From positions 124,001 to 188,000 of the forward strand of contig CAWFOB010000005.1 of the NCBI GenBank assembly GCA_963817375.1: 64,000 nucleotides of DNA, read 5' to 3'. Positions 27,101 through 33,670 of this stretch are shown one piece after another. The notes below the pieces were generated by a model, which was given only the letters and a program-made list of their open reading frames with translations, made no database searches and had not been told where the DNA came from. The translations under genes were made by a program, and so were the position numbers. Each line of letters begins with the position of its first letter. Position 1 is the stretch's first letter. This DNA is from JACVRM01 sp963817375 (GTDB lineage Bacteria > Actinomycetota > Thermoleophilia > Gaiellales > Gaiellaceae).

Positions 27101-27174
27101 GGTTCGCCGCCAAGCGCGATCTCGCCTCGCTGGCGCGCGCCACGCTACTTGACACTCGAGTCACGAAGGCGTAG
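24130..27174 (+). CDS. Adenylate/guanylate cyclase-ATPase-TPR protein of peptide-modification cluster
   Basis: 1,014 residues in three parts. Residues 5-185 form a class III nucleotide cyclase domain with metal-binding Asp13 (FCDVVDST) and Asp57 (FIGDEVMAVFG), Lys53, and the transition-state pair Asn131/Arg135 (VNMAKRLEQAA), so it looks catalytically competent. Residues about 200-560 are a STAND/AAA-type ATPase (Walker A GVAGLGKT 229-236; Walker B VVLVLEDIDRAE). The rest is helical TPR-like repeats; no DNA-binding domain is seen. It is the first gene of an operon with the precursor peptide (9 bases downstream) and a SagB-like dehydrogenase. I recall TIGRFAM families grouping a cyclase, an NHLP-like peptide and a SagB-related dehydrogenase; the arrangement here fits. 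Role inferred: signal-dependent regulation or assembly of the pathway. Confidence 0.75.
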   Translation: MQARKTVSILFCDVVDSTPLGEQLDPESLQRVMSRWFAEARAIVERHGGTVEKFIGDEVMAVFGVPVVHEDDALRAVRSASAMRERLVSLNDELEEAYGVRLAVRIGVNTGEVVVGDPSTGGTFVTGEPVNMAKRLEQAADSGQILIGKTTYPLVANAVQAGPLASFPVKGKREAVAPFRVEHVDAGAPGVARRHDTPLVDRTVELGRLEHAFAAAAAGPTSRLVTVVGVAGLGKTRLTEELIHQVADRARVLTGRCLPYGDGITFWPLIEVLRSLGDDGLDGALAGAEDGEAVAERLRALTSDTPGPVDELFWAARRLLESLAADKPVVLVLEDIDRAEPTFLDLVEYLLSRIEGASVLLVCPARPELLERRPEWTAPNERSDVIVLEPLTASDAESLLAGLGAELDDATRERVLRSAEGNPLYVEQLAALAGSGEVVVPPTIQALLAERLDRLQDDERAILERAAVVGQEFSLRIVTDLCPPELRGDVGRQLLALVRKELIRPHASSSTREDNFRFRHALIRDVTYDGMPKEARALFHEWCADWIERNGGDRVAELDEIAGYHLERAVGLRADLGPRDARTQRLAARAAALLGAAGGRAHARGDVPAAVGLLERTAALLDSDDPGRVAVSVELGAALHAGGQLDRADLVLTEATAAAGRLGDERLFAHAELEHAFVRMYSEPERALPRLEEVAQTAVDVFSRFDDDAGLARAWRVVAGGQFGRGHYADAAETLERAIAHADRAGAKREQVVLWRLGVAPEQVVLLWRLGIAVALGPVPADEALARTEQILPRVGHNLVGEGVTRALIARLHGMLGHEAEAREEYARARAAVEGLGDSVYAAALALYAGPVEQYAGDLAGAERELRAAVERLRAMGEKGAFSTVAVLLARVRLELRDCDEAEALIDASEEAAAAEDVYSRTLSRGARARILASRGDQEAAVALAHDTVKLAHETDGLSLQGSALLDLALVLDAAGEGAAAQEALGEARERFAAKRDLASLARATLLDTRVTKA
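26377..26448 (+). repeat. In-frame tandem duplication in the cyclase gene
   Basis: Two adjacent near-copies of 33 and 36 bases (separated by one codon) encode EQVVLWRLGVA and EQVVLLWRLGIA. The duplication keeps the frame and adds about 12 residues inside a TPR-like helix region. Confidence 0.7.
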
Positions 27175-27183
27175 GAACGCGCC

Positions 27184-27510
27184 ATGGAGCCCGGGTTCTT
27201 CATCAAGTTGAGCGAGATCCCGGACCTCGCGAGCAAGCTCGAGGATCCCGAGTTCAACGAACAGCTCCGCACCGACCCGGCGTCGGTGTTCGCCGACCAC
27301 GGAATCACCATCCCCGAGGGGCTGATCCCCGAGACGGTCGAACTCCCCTCGCCGGAGCGTATCGCCGAGATCAGGGAAGCGATGGCCGTGCTCGAGGGCG
27401 ACGACCGCATCGACTTCCCCTGGTTCCCGTGGATCTTCCGCCCGGATTTCCCGTGGTTCCCGTTCCCGTGGTTCCCGTGGTTCCGGGGCGGCGGGCGCGG
27501 ATCGAAGTGA
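27184..27510 (+). CDS. Putative RiPP precursor, NHLP-like leader with Phe-Pro-Trp repeats
   Basis: 108-residue peptide. Residues 1-70 resemble nitrile-hydratase-like leader peptides: helical, acidic, with FNEQLRTDPASVFADHGI and a Pro-containing LPSPERIAEI segment. Residues 78-100 are built almost only of Phe (8), Pro (7) and Trp (5), as FPWFPWI, FRPD, FPWFPFPWFPWF; the end is Arg/Gly-rich (RGGGRGSK). The repeat part has no Cys, Ser or Thr, so azole formation is unlikely. It starts at ATG 27184, 9 bases after the cyclase stop; its TGA overlaps the dehydrogenase GTG (GTGA), so the two are translated together. Product and modification are unknown. A non-RiPP aromatic-rich surface peptide is the alternative. 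Confidence 0.7.
   Translation: MEPGFFIKLSEIPDLASKLEDPEFNEQLRTDPASVFADHGITIPEGLIPETVELPSPERIAEIREAMAVLEGDDRIDFPWFPWIFRPDFPWFPFPWFPWFRGGGRGSK
27415..27483 (+). repeat. Phe-Pro-Trp codon repeats in precursor core
   Basis: Repeated TTCCCGTGG units encode the aromatic/proline tail. The units are nearly identical at the DNA level, pointing to recent expansion by slippage or unequal exchange. Confidence 0.75.
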
Positions 27511-28688
27511 CGCCGCGGGTCCGTCGGGCCCGGTACCTCTTCCTCACCTTCACCGACACGCCGACACTCGATCTGGCGGCGCTCTTGCGCGGCGACGTCC
27601 GCCTGGGCGTGGCCGCGCAGGGCATCGCCCTCTCCGTGTTGGGCGGGCAGGCCTGTCCGCTCCGCGACGACGACCTCCAACTGCTCGCGAGCGTCGAGGC
27701 GACCGGCTGGACGGACGCCGACGCCTGGGACGAGGCGCGCGTCGCCCAGCTCGTCGAGCGCGGCCTGCTAGTCAGCGATGCCGAGGGCGGCGAGGCGGCC
27801 GAGCTACGGCGCCGCGAGGAGTCCATCGCCGCGTCGAACTGGCAGCCGTACGGCCTGCTGCTGCACGCCCTCACGCGCTGGCGGGGCGTCGGGGAGGAGG
27901 ACGTGCCCGTCGACAGCGCCATTCTCGACGCGACGCTGGATGAATTCATCGAGCGCCATGGACCGCCGCCGCCCGTACTCCACCATCGCGCCGGCGACCA
28001 GATCGAGCTGCCGTTCGACGAGGGGAGCCCACTCGCAGAGCTGCTTGCGCGTCGGCGAACGACGCGTGTCTTCGACCGCGACCGGACCATGGAGCTCGGT
28101 GATCTCTCCGCGCTGTTGCGCTGGACGTTCGGCGCCCACGGCTACGCGCGCGCCCACGACGACTTCGTGGGCGTCGCGAAGACGAGCCCCTCGGCCGGAG
28201 GCCTGCATCCGGTCGAGGCGTACCCGCTCCTGGTGCGCGTCGACGGCGCCGGGCCTGGGCTCTACCACTACGACGCGGGCCGGCACGCGCTCACCGAGCT
28301 GCGTCGGCTCGACGTCGCGGGAGCGGAGGAGCTCGCGGTGCGGAGCGGCGCCGGCCAGCCGTGGCTGCGCGACGCCGCCGCGATCGTCCTGCTCACCGCG
28401 CGGTTCGAGCGGACGTTCTGGAAGTACCGCGGCAACGACCGCGCGTTCACCGCGCTGCTCATGGACGCGGCGCACCTCAGCCAGACGTTCCAGCTGCTCG
28501 CGACCGAGCGTGGGATCGGAGCGATGGTCACCGCGGCCGTGAACGCCGCCGAGGTCGACGAGGAGCTGGGCATCGACGGCTATGCGGAAGGCGCGCTCGC
28601 CCTGCTCGCATGCGGCGCTGCCGCCGCGGGACCGACGCCGCTCCAGCCCGAGTTCAAGCCGTTCGTGCCGCGCGAGACCGTGCTGTAG
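27507..28688 (+). CDS. SagB-like peptide-maturation dehydrogenase
   Basis: FMN-dependent nitroreductase-fold oxidoreductase, 393 residues. Residues 182-190 (RRRTTRVFD) and 228-240 (PSAGGLHPVEAYP) are the SagB signatures around the FMN site; GIGAMVTAAVN follows near the C-terminus. Residues 1-160 form an extra N-terminal domain with a possible winged-helix stretch, as in SagB-related dehydrogenases of peptide-modification loci. Start GTG 27507 is preferred over an upstream in-frame ATG (27429) because that would read through the precursor repeat. The family oxidises azolines to azoles, but no YcaO partner is present and the neighbouring peptide core lacks Cys/Ser/Thr, so another oxidation is implied. 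Confidence 0.8.
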   Translation: MTPRVRRARYLFLTFTDTPTLDLAALLRGDVRLGVAAQGIALSVLGGQACPLRDDDLQLLASVEATGWTDADAWDEARVAQLVERGLLVSDAEGGEAAELRRREESIAASNWQPYGLLLHALTRWRGVGEEDVPVDSAILDATLDEFIERHGPPPPVLHHRAGDQIELPFDEGSPLAELLARRRTTRVFDRDRTMELGDLSALLRWTFGAHGYARAHDDFVGVAKTSPSAGGLHPVEAYPLLVRVDGAGPGLYHYDAGRHALTELRRLDVAGAEELAVRSGAGQPWLRDAAAIVLLTARFERTFWKYRGNDRAFTALLMDAAHLSQTFQLLATERGIGAMVTAAVNAAEVDEELGIDGYAEGALALLACGAAAAGPTPLQPEFKPFVPRETVL

Positions 28689-29639
28689 CTAACCCGTGAC
28701 GAGCGCCCGCGCGAAGTCGTGCGGGTCGAACGGGCGGAGGTCGTCGAGCGTCTCCCCCACGCCGACGAGCTTCACCGGCAGGCCGAGGTCGTGCGCGATC
28801 GCGACCGCGACGCCGCCCTTCGCCGACCCGTCCAGCTTCGTCAGCGCCACCCCGGTCACGCCGACCGTGTCGCGGAAGAGCCGCGCCTGCTGCAACCCGT
28901 TCTGGCCGGTGGTCGCGTCGACGACGAGCAGGGTCTCGTGCGGTGCGCCCGGCAGGCGCTGCTCGATCACGCGGCGGACCTTGGCGAGCTCCTCCATCAG
29001 GTTCGTCTGCGTGTGCAGGCGTCCGGCCGTGTCCACGATGACGACGTCGCGCCCCCGGGCGCGCGCCGCCTCGATCGCGTCGTAGGCGACGGCGGCCGGG
29101 TCGCCGCCGCGCGAGGAGCCGACGAAGTCGGCGCCCGCCCGCTCGGCCCAGATCTCCAGCTGCTCCTCGGCCGCCGCGCGGAACGTGTCCGCCGCGGCCA
29201 GGACGACGCTGTGGCCGTGCTCGCGCAGAACGGAGGCGAGCTTGCCGATCGTCGTCGTCTTGCCGGTGCCGTTCACGCCGACCACGAGCACGACGCTCGG
29301 CCGCTCCTGCACGGCGAGCGTGCCCGGGTCGCCGAGCAGGCGCTCGAGCTCCTCCGCCAGCGCGGGGCCGAGGTCGCCGTCGGCGCCGCGTGTCTCCAGC
29401 CGCTGGACCAGCTCGGCCGTGGCGGGCACGCCGACGTCGGCCATGATCAGCGACTCCTCGAGCCGTTCCCAGGCCGCCTCGTCAGCGGCGTCGAAGGCGG
29501 CCAGCGAGATCTCAGCGGTCAGCGCCTGGCGGCTCTTCGAGAGCGAGTCGCGCAGCCGGGAGAAGAAGCCGGTGCGTTCGTCCTCGGGCTCGGGCGCGCC
29601 GTTCTCCTCGCCGAGCAGGTCTGCCCACGTCCGCGCCAT
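28689..29639 (-). CDS. ftsY: SRP receptor FtsY
   Basis: Membrane-associated GTPase that receives ribosome-SRP complexes. 316 residues: short acidic N-terminus (no long A domain), N domain and G domain with VVGVNGTGKTTTIGKLA, DTFRAAAEEQLEIWAERAG, VDTAGRLHTQTNLMEEL and TKLDGSAKGGVAV. Start ATG 29639 lies 9 bases after a TAAGGT box. Its stop directly abuts the convergent SagB-like gene, with no spacer. Confidence 0.95.
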   Translation of the reverse strand: MARTWADLLGEENGAPEPEDERTGFFSRLRDSLSKSRQALTAEISLAAFDAADEAAWERLEESLIMADVGVPATAELVQRLETRGADGDLGPALAEELERLLGDPGTLAVQERPSVVLVVGVNGTGKTTTIGKLASVLREHGHSVVLAAADTFRAAAEEQLEIWAERAGADFVGSSRGGDPAAVAYDAIEAARARGRDVVIVDTAGRLHTQTNLMEELAKVRRVIEQRLPGAPHETLLVVDATTGQNGLQQARLFRDTVGVTGVALTKLDGSAKGGVAVAIAHDLGLPVKLVGVGETLDDLRPFDPHDFARALVTG

Positions 29640-29648
29640 CGGGCGGGC

Positions 29649-29654
29649 ACCTTA
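29649..29654 (-). promoter_or_regulatory. -10 box of leaderless promoter (ftsY)
   Basis: On the complement TAAGGT ends 9 bases before ATG 29639, allowing ftsY transcription apart from smc. Confidence 0.4.
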
Positions 29655-29658
29655 GCTA

Positions 29659-29673
29659 GTGGCTGACAGCCAC
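29659..29673 (-). terminator. Short hairpin between smc and ftsY
   Basis: GTGGCT gac AGCCAC forms a 6-base stem directly after the smc stop. It is weak; it could attenuate read-through into ftsY. Confidence 0.3.
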
Positions 29674-29677
29674 AAAC

Positions 29678-32407
29678 TCAGGCGACCGCGAGGGTCGGCG
29701 CATGCGGCGTGCGCCGCGACACCACCTGCGACACGCCGTCGGGGCCCATCGTCACGCCGTAGAGCATGTCGGCCGCCTCCATCGTGCGCTTCTGGTGCGT
29801 GACGACGATGAACTGCGCCCGGTCCGCGTAGCGGCGGAGCAGCTCGACGAAGCGGCCGATGTTCGTGTCGTCGAGCGCGGCCTCGACCTCGTCGAGGAGG
29901 TAGAACGGCGACGGCCGCGCCAGGAACAGCGCGAACAGGAACGAGAGCGCGCCGAGCGCCTTCTCGCCACCCGAGAGGAGCGACAGCCGGGTCACGCGCT
30001 TGCCCGCCGGACGTAGCTGGATCTCGACGCCGGGCTCGGTGCCCTCGTCCTCGCCCTCCAGCTCCGGCTCGGTAAGCCGGAGGCGCCCCTCGCCGCCTGG
30101 GAAGAGCGTCGCTGCGACCTCGGCGAAGGCGCGTTCGACCGCCTCGAACGTCGCGTTGAAGCGCGAGTCGACGGCGTCCGTGAGCTGGGCGCGCAGCTCC
30201 TCGAGCTCGGCCAGGCTCTGCTCCAGGTCTTCGCGCTGCTCCACGAGCTCGGCGAGCCGCTCCTTCTCGCGCTCGTACTCCTCCTTGGCGAGTGGGTTCA
30301 CCTGGCCGAGCGCCTCCAGCCGGCGCTCGGAGCGCTCGAGCTTGTCGACGAGCGCGTCACGCGGCTCGTCGCCCGTCTCGACCGGCTCCTCGCCGATCCG
30401 GCGCTTCAGCTCGTCGGCCTCCGTGCGCAGGCGCGCCAGGTCGACGTCGACCGCGGAGAGCTGCGCGGCCGCCTCGCCGGCTGCGCGCCGCACCTCGGCC
30501 TCGTCGGCGGCAAGCCGGCGCAGGGACTCGGCGAGCTCGCGCGTTCGCTCGCCGCCGGCGTCGGCGCGGGCGCGGAGGGGCGTCTCGAGCCGGGCGGCGA
30601 CCCTCTCGGCGGCGCGCAGGGCGTCGCCGAGCCGCGTTGCCGCCGTGTGCACGCGGCGGAAGAGCACCGGGTCGATCGCGGGGAGGGTCGGGCCTGCCTC
30701 CGCGAGCGCAGCGGCCGAGGCTGCGGCGACGGCGCGCGTGTCGTTCTCGCGCGTGCGGGCGCCGTCCAGTTCCTGCTCGTCGACGGCGATCGCCTCCGCG
30801 AGCGAGCGTCTCCGTGCCTCGAGCTCGAGCAGCACGGCCTCGGCCGTCTCGCCCGCGTAGAAGACGACGCCACGCGCCGGCTCGTAGCGGTGCCCCTCGC
30901 GGGTGACCGCGTGGCCGAACGTCACGTCGGCGATGCGTCCCTCCTCGACGACCCACACGTCGTCGAGCAGGGCGGCGACGGCCTCGCCTCCGGGCCGCGG
31001 CCGCACGTGCGCGCCGAGCGGCTCCGCATCGGAAAGTGGGGGCTCCCCGACCGGCGCGCGATCGGGCGGGACGACCACGCCGAGCGGGCCGAGCCCACCC
31101 GCGCGCGCCCGATCGACGAGCGCGAGCGCGTCCTTGTGGCTCTCAGCCACAAGCGCGCCGGCCCGCCAGGCGAGCGCCGCCGCCACGGCGCGCTCGTACC
31201 CGGCGTCGACATCCAGAAGCGACAGCGCAAGACGCTCGCCCTCCTCGGCGAGCGCGCGGGCGGCCGGCGCGAGCCCCTCGCGCTCGGCAAGCGACCGCTC
31301 CAGCACGGACAGGCGGTCGCGGGCGACGCCGAGCCGGTCCTCGAGCGACTCCCGCGCGTGCGTCGCCTCGCGGGCCGACCGCTCGGCGACCGCGGCCTCG
31401 CGGGCGAGCTCGGCGCGCGAGCGCGCCTGGGGATCGGCGCTCTCGTGCAGCGTCAGCCGCGCCGTGAGCTCGGCGACCTGTGCCTCGGCGGCCTCGCGCC
31501 GCATCGTCAGGCGGTCGACGGCGCCGCGCAGCCGGTAGAGCGAGCCGGTCGACGACTCGCGGCGACCGGCCGCGTCGGCGAGCTCCTCCTCGGCCTCGTT
31601 GCGGTCGCGAAGCAGGGACTCGAGCCGCTCGTCGTGGCGGCGCCGCTCCAGCGAGGCGGCGGTGCGCCGCTCGTCGAGGGCCGCCCCCTGCGAATCGAGC
31701 TCGGCGAGCGCCAGCGCATCGATGCGGCGCCTCAGCTCGTCGACCTCGCCGCGCAGCTTCTCCGCGCGCTCGGCCGCGCTCGCCTGCAGCGCCAGTGGGC
31801 GCAGGCGCTTCTGCACCTCGGCCTCGACATCCTTGGCGCGCTCCACCTCGATCGCGACGCGCGCGAGCTTGAGCTCGGCCCGGTGGCGGCGGCGCTTGAA
31901 GCGGCCGACGCCGGCCGCCTCCTCGATCATCGCGCGCCGTTGCACCGGGCTCGACCCGAGGATCTCCTCGACCTTGCCCTGGCCGATCACGGTGACGCCG
32001 CTCGCGAGGCCGACGTCTGCGAGCAGCTCGACGAGGTCGGTGCGGCGCACGGCGCCGCCGTTGACGAGGTACTGGCCCTCGCCGCCGCGGTGCAGCCGGC
32101 GCATGATCGACACCTCGGCGTACGGCAGCTCGCTCCACGAGCCGTCGCCGTTGTCGAAGCGCAGCTCGACCTCGCACCACTTCGCCGCCTGGCGCGCGTC
32201 GTTGCCGTTGTAGAGCACGTCGTCGGGCTTCTCGGCGCGCAGCTCGCTCGGGCTCAGCGAGCCCGTCGCCCAGAGCAGGCCGTCGGCGACGTTCGACTTG
32301 CCGGAGCCGTTCGGCCCGACGATGACGGCGACGCCTCGCTCGAGGCGTACCTCGACCTCGTCGGGGAAGCTCTTGAAGCCGCGGAGTCTGATCGCCTGCA
32401 GGTGCAA
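29678..32407 (-). CDS. smc: Chromosome segregation ATPase SMC, short-arm form
   Basis: Condensin ATPase that organises the nucleoid. 909 residues, against roughly 1,150-1,200 in most bacteria. Head motifs are complete: IVGPNGSGKSNVADGLLWA, signature LSLLSGGEKALGALSFLFAL and Walker B FYLLDEVEAALDD. A hinge-like region lies near residues 385-480 (DVDAGYERAVAAALAWRAGA). The loss of length is in the coiled-coil arms, about 200 residues each. Start TTG 32407 gives MHLQAIRLRGFKSF, the expected N-terminus. It lies between rnc and ftsY in the conserved order. Confidence 0.93.
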   Translation of the reverse strand: MHLQAIRLRGFKSFPDEVEVRLERGVAVIVGPNGSGKSNVADGLLWATGSLSPSELRAEKPDDVLYNGNDARQAAKWCEVELRFDNGDGSWSELPYAEVSIMRRLHRGGEGQYLVNGGAVRRTDLVELLADVGLASGVTVIGQGKVEEILGSSPVQRRAMIEEAAGVGRFKRRRHRAELKLARVAIEVERAKDVEAEVQKRLRPLALQASAAERAEKLRGEVDELRRRIDALALAELDSQGAALDERRTAASLERRRHDERLESLLRDRNEAEEELADAAGRRESSTGSLYRLRGAVDRLTMRREAAEAQVAELTARLTLHESADPQARSRAELAREAAVAERSAREATHARESLEDRLGVARDRLSVLERSLAEREGLAPAARALAEEGERLALSLLDVDAGYERAVAAALAWRAGALVAESHKDALALVDRARAGGLGPLGVVVPPDRAPVGEPPLSDAEPLGAHVRPRPGGEAVAALLDDVWVVEEGRIADVTFGHAVTREGHRYEPARGVVFYAGETAEAVLLELEARRRSLAEAIAVDEQELDGARTRENDTRAVAAASAAALAEAGPTLPAIDPVLFRRVHTAATRLGDALRAAERVAARLETPLRARADAGGERTRELAESLRRLAADEAEVRRAAGEAAAQLSAVDVDLARLRTEADELKRRIGEEPVETGDEPRDALVDKLERSERRLEALGQVNPLAKEEYEREKERLAELVEQREDLEQSLAELEELRAQLTDAVDSRFNATFEAVERAFAEVAATLFPGGEGRLRLTEPELEGEDEGTEPGVEIQLRPAGKRVTRLSLLSGGEKALGALSFLFALFLARPSPFYLLDEVEAALDDTNIGRFVELLRRYADRAQFIVVTHQKRTMEAADMLYGVTMGPDGVSQVVSRRTPHAPTLAVA

Positions 32408-32444
32408 CGCGGGCGGGACGCTACCGCTCCGGCCGGACTACGCC

Positions 32445-33101
32445 TTACGCCGCGTCCTCCTGAAGGCCGTCGAGCGCCTGGCGGGCGGCCTCCTGCTCGG
32501 CCGCCTTCTTGGAGCTGCCCGTGCCGACGCCCTCCTGGCGGCCGTCGATCAACGCCGCGCAGGTGAAGCGGCGGTCGTGCGGCGGGCCCTCGACCTCGAG
32601 CACCTGGTACGTGACGGAGCGGCCGAGCCGTGCGAGCGCCTCCTGGAGCTCCGTCTTGTGGTCGACATGGCTCGTGAGCGCGTACTCGATGCGCGGCGTG
32701 AACGCCTCGACGATCGCCCGCTCGACCTTCTCGAAGCCGTGCTCGAGGTAAATCGCCGCGAGCGCGGCCTCGAGCAGCGCCGCGAGGACGTTGCGGTTCC
32801 GCTGCAGCCGGTCGAGCTCCTCGGCCGGGATCTCCTGCGCCTGCTCGGCGAGCCGCGTGCCAAGGTCGAGCTCGCGCGCAACGACGGCGCAGCTCGCGCG
32901 CGAGACGACGTGCGACCGGATCTTGGCGAGCCGCCCCTCCTGGAAGTCGGGGTAGCGGTCGAAGAGCGCACGGGCGATCGAGAGCTCGAGAACGCTGTCT
33001 CCGAGGAACTCGAGGCGCTCGTAGGACGACGCCCGGTCCGGCGCCCAGGACGAGTGCATGAAGACGTTGCCGAGACGCTCGGGAGGGAGCTCGGCGATCA
33101 G
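32445..33101 (-). CDS. rnc: Ribonuclease III (start uncertain)
   Basis: Double-strand-specific endoribonuclease for rRNA and mRNA processing. The catalytic signature SYERLEFLGDSVLELS and the acidic EAALAAIYLE stretch are present, followed by a C-terminal dsRNA-binding domain (HKTELQEALARLG to SSKKAAEQEAARQALDGL). The first ATG (33059) would begin inside the conserved FMHSSWAPDR helix, and no ATG, GTG or TTG lies in frame upstream before the acpP stop. A CTG at 33101 would restore the missing N-terminal helix (MIAELPPERLGNVF) and is used here; a hidden base error is the alternative. Confidence 0.85.
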   Translation of the reverse strand: MIAELPPERLGNVFMHSSWAPDRASSYERLEFLGDSVLELSIARALFDRYPDFQEGRLAKIRSHVVSRASCAVVARELDLGTRLAEQAQEIPAEELDRLQRNRNVLAALLEAALAAIYLEHGFEKVERAIVEAFTPRIEYALTSHVDHKTELQEALARLGRSVTYQVLEVEGPPHDRRFTCAALIDGRQEGVGTGSSKKAAEQEAARQALDGLQEDAA

Positions 33102-33135
33102 GCGGCCGAGCTCGGCGGTTGCAGCCGCCTGGCCG

Positions 33136-33381
33136 CTACTGGCGCGACGAGACGTAGTCGACAGCCTGACCGACCGTCTGGATCTTCTGCGCGTCCTCGT
33201 CCGAGATCTTGATCCCGAACTGGTCCTCGAGCTCCATGATCAGCTCGACCAGGTCGAGCGAGTCGGCGTCGAGGTCTTCCTGGAACGAAGCCTCCTCGGT
33301 GATCTCGCTCTCGTCGACACCGAGCTGCTCGCTCAGTACTTCCCGGACCCGCTCGTAGATTTCCTCGCGCGACGCTGCCAT
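33136..33381 (-). CDS. acpP: Acyl carrier protein
   Basis: 81-residue carrier of growing fatty acyl chains; the phosphopantetheine serine sits in DLDADSLDLVELIMELE. Acidic four-helix protein of normal length, with start ATG 33381 and an AGGTCAG ribosome-binding site. It lies between rpmF and rnc, the usual order. Confidence 0.95.
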   Translation of the reverse strand: MAASREEIYERVREVLSEQLGVDESEITEEASFQEDLDADSLDLVELIMELEDQFGIKISDEDAQKIQTVGQAVDYVSSRQ

Positions 33382-33450
33382 CTGACCTCGCTTGCCTAGT
33401 CGAATTTGGGGACGCGCGATGCTAACAGGGCTTGCGGCGGCGTTGCGAGG

Positions 33451-33639
33451 CTAGGGCGCTGCGGTCGGCAGCGGCTCGACGTCCCGGCCGCGATACGTCT
33501 TGCAGTTCGGGCAGACGTGATGAGGCCGCTTCGGCTGGTGGCACACCGGGCAGACGTTGACGCGCGGCGCCTCGAGCCGGTGCTGAGCACGGCGCTTGTT
33601 GCGGCGCGTGCTGGTCTGTCGTTGCTTGGGAACGGCCAT
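33451..33639 (-). CDS. rpmF: Ribosomal protein L32
   Basis: 62-residue large-subunit protein: MAVPKQRQTSTRRNKRRAQH at the N-terminus and a zinc-binding C4 site CPVC ... VCPNC, so this is the zinc-containing form. Start ATG 33639 is 11 bases after a consensus TATACT box. DUF177, its usual upstream partner, has been separated by the ABC-F and sigma genes. Confidence 0.95.
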   Translation of the reverse strand: MAVPKQRQTSTRRNKRRAQHRLEAPRVNVCPVCHQPKRPHHVCPNCKTYRGRDVEPLPTAAP

Positions 33640-33650
33640 TGGAGCGCGCC

Positions 33651-33656
33651 AGTATA
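33651..33656 (-). promoter_or_regulatory. -10 box (rpmF-acpP-rnc-smc)
   Basis: On the complement a consensus TATACT lies 11 bases before ATG 33639, implying an untranslated leader of only a few bases. Confidence 0.5.
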
Positions 33657-33670
33657 GCCACGGATTGGCG

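Noticed and set aside
27429..27506. Upstream ATG start (27429) for the SagB-like gene.
   Set aside because: It would translate the precursor repeat in a second frame; the GTG at 27507 overlapping the precursor stop is the better start.
27184..28688. Thiazole/oxazole-modified microcin type assignment for the peptide cluster.
   Set aside because: There is no YcaO cyclodehydratase and the repeat core contains no Cys, Ser or Thr.
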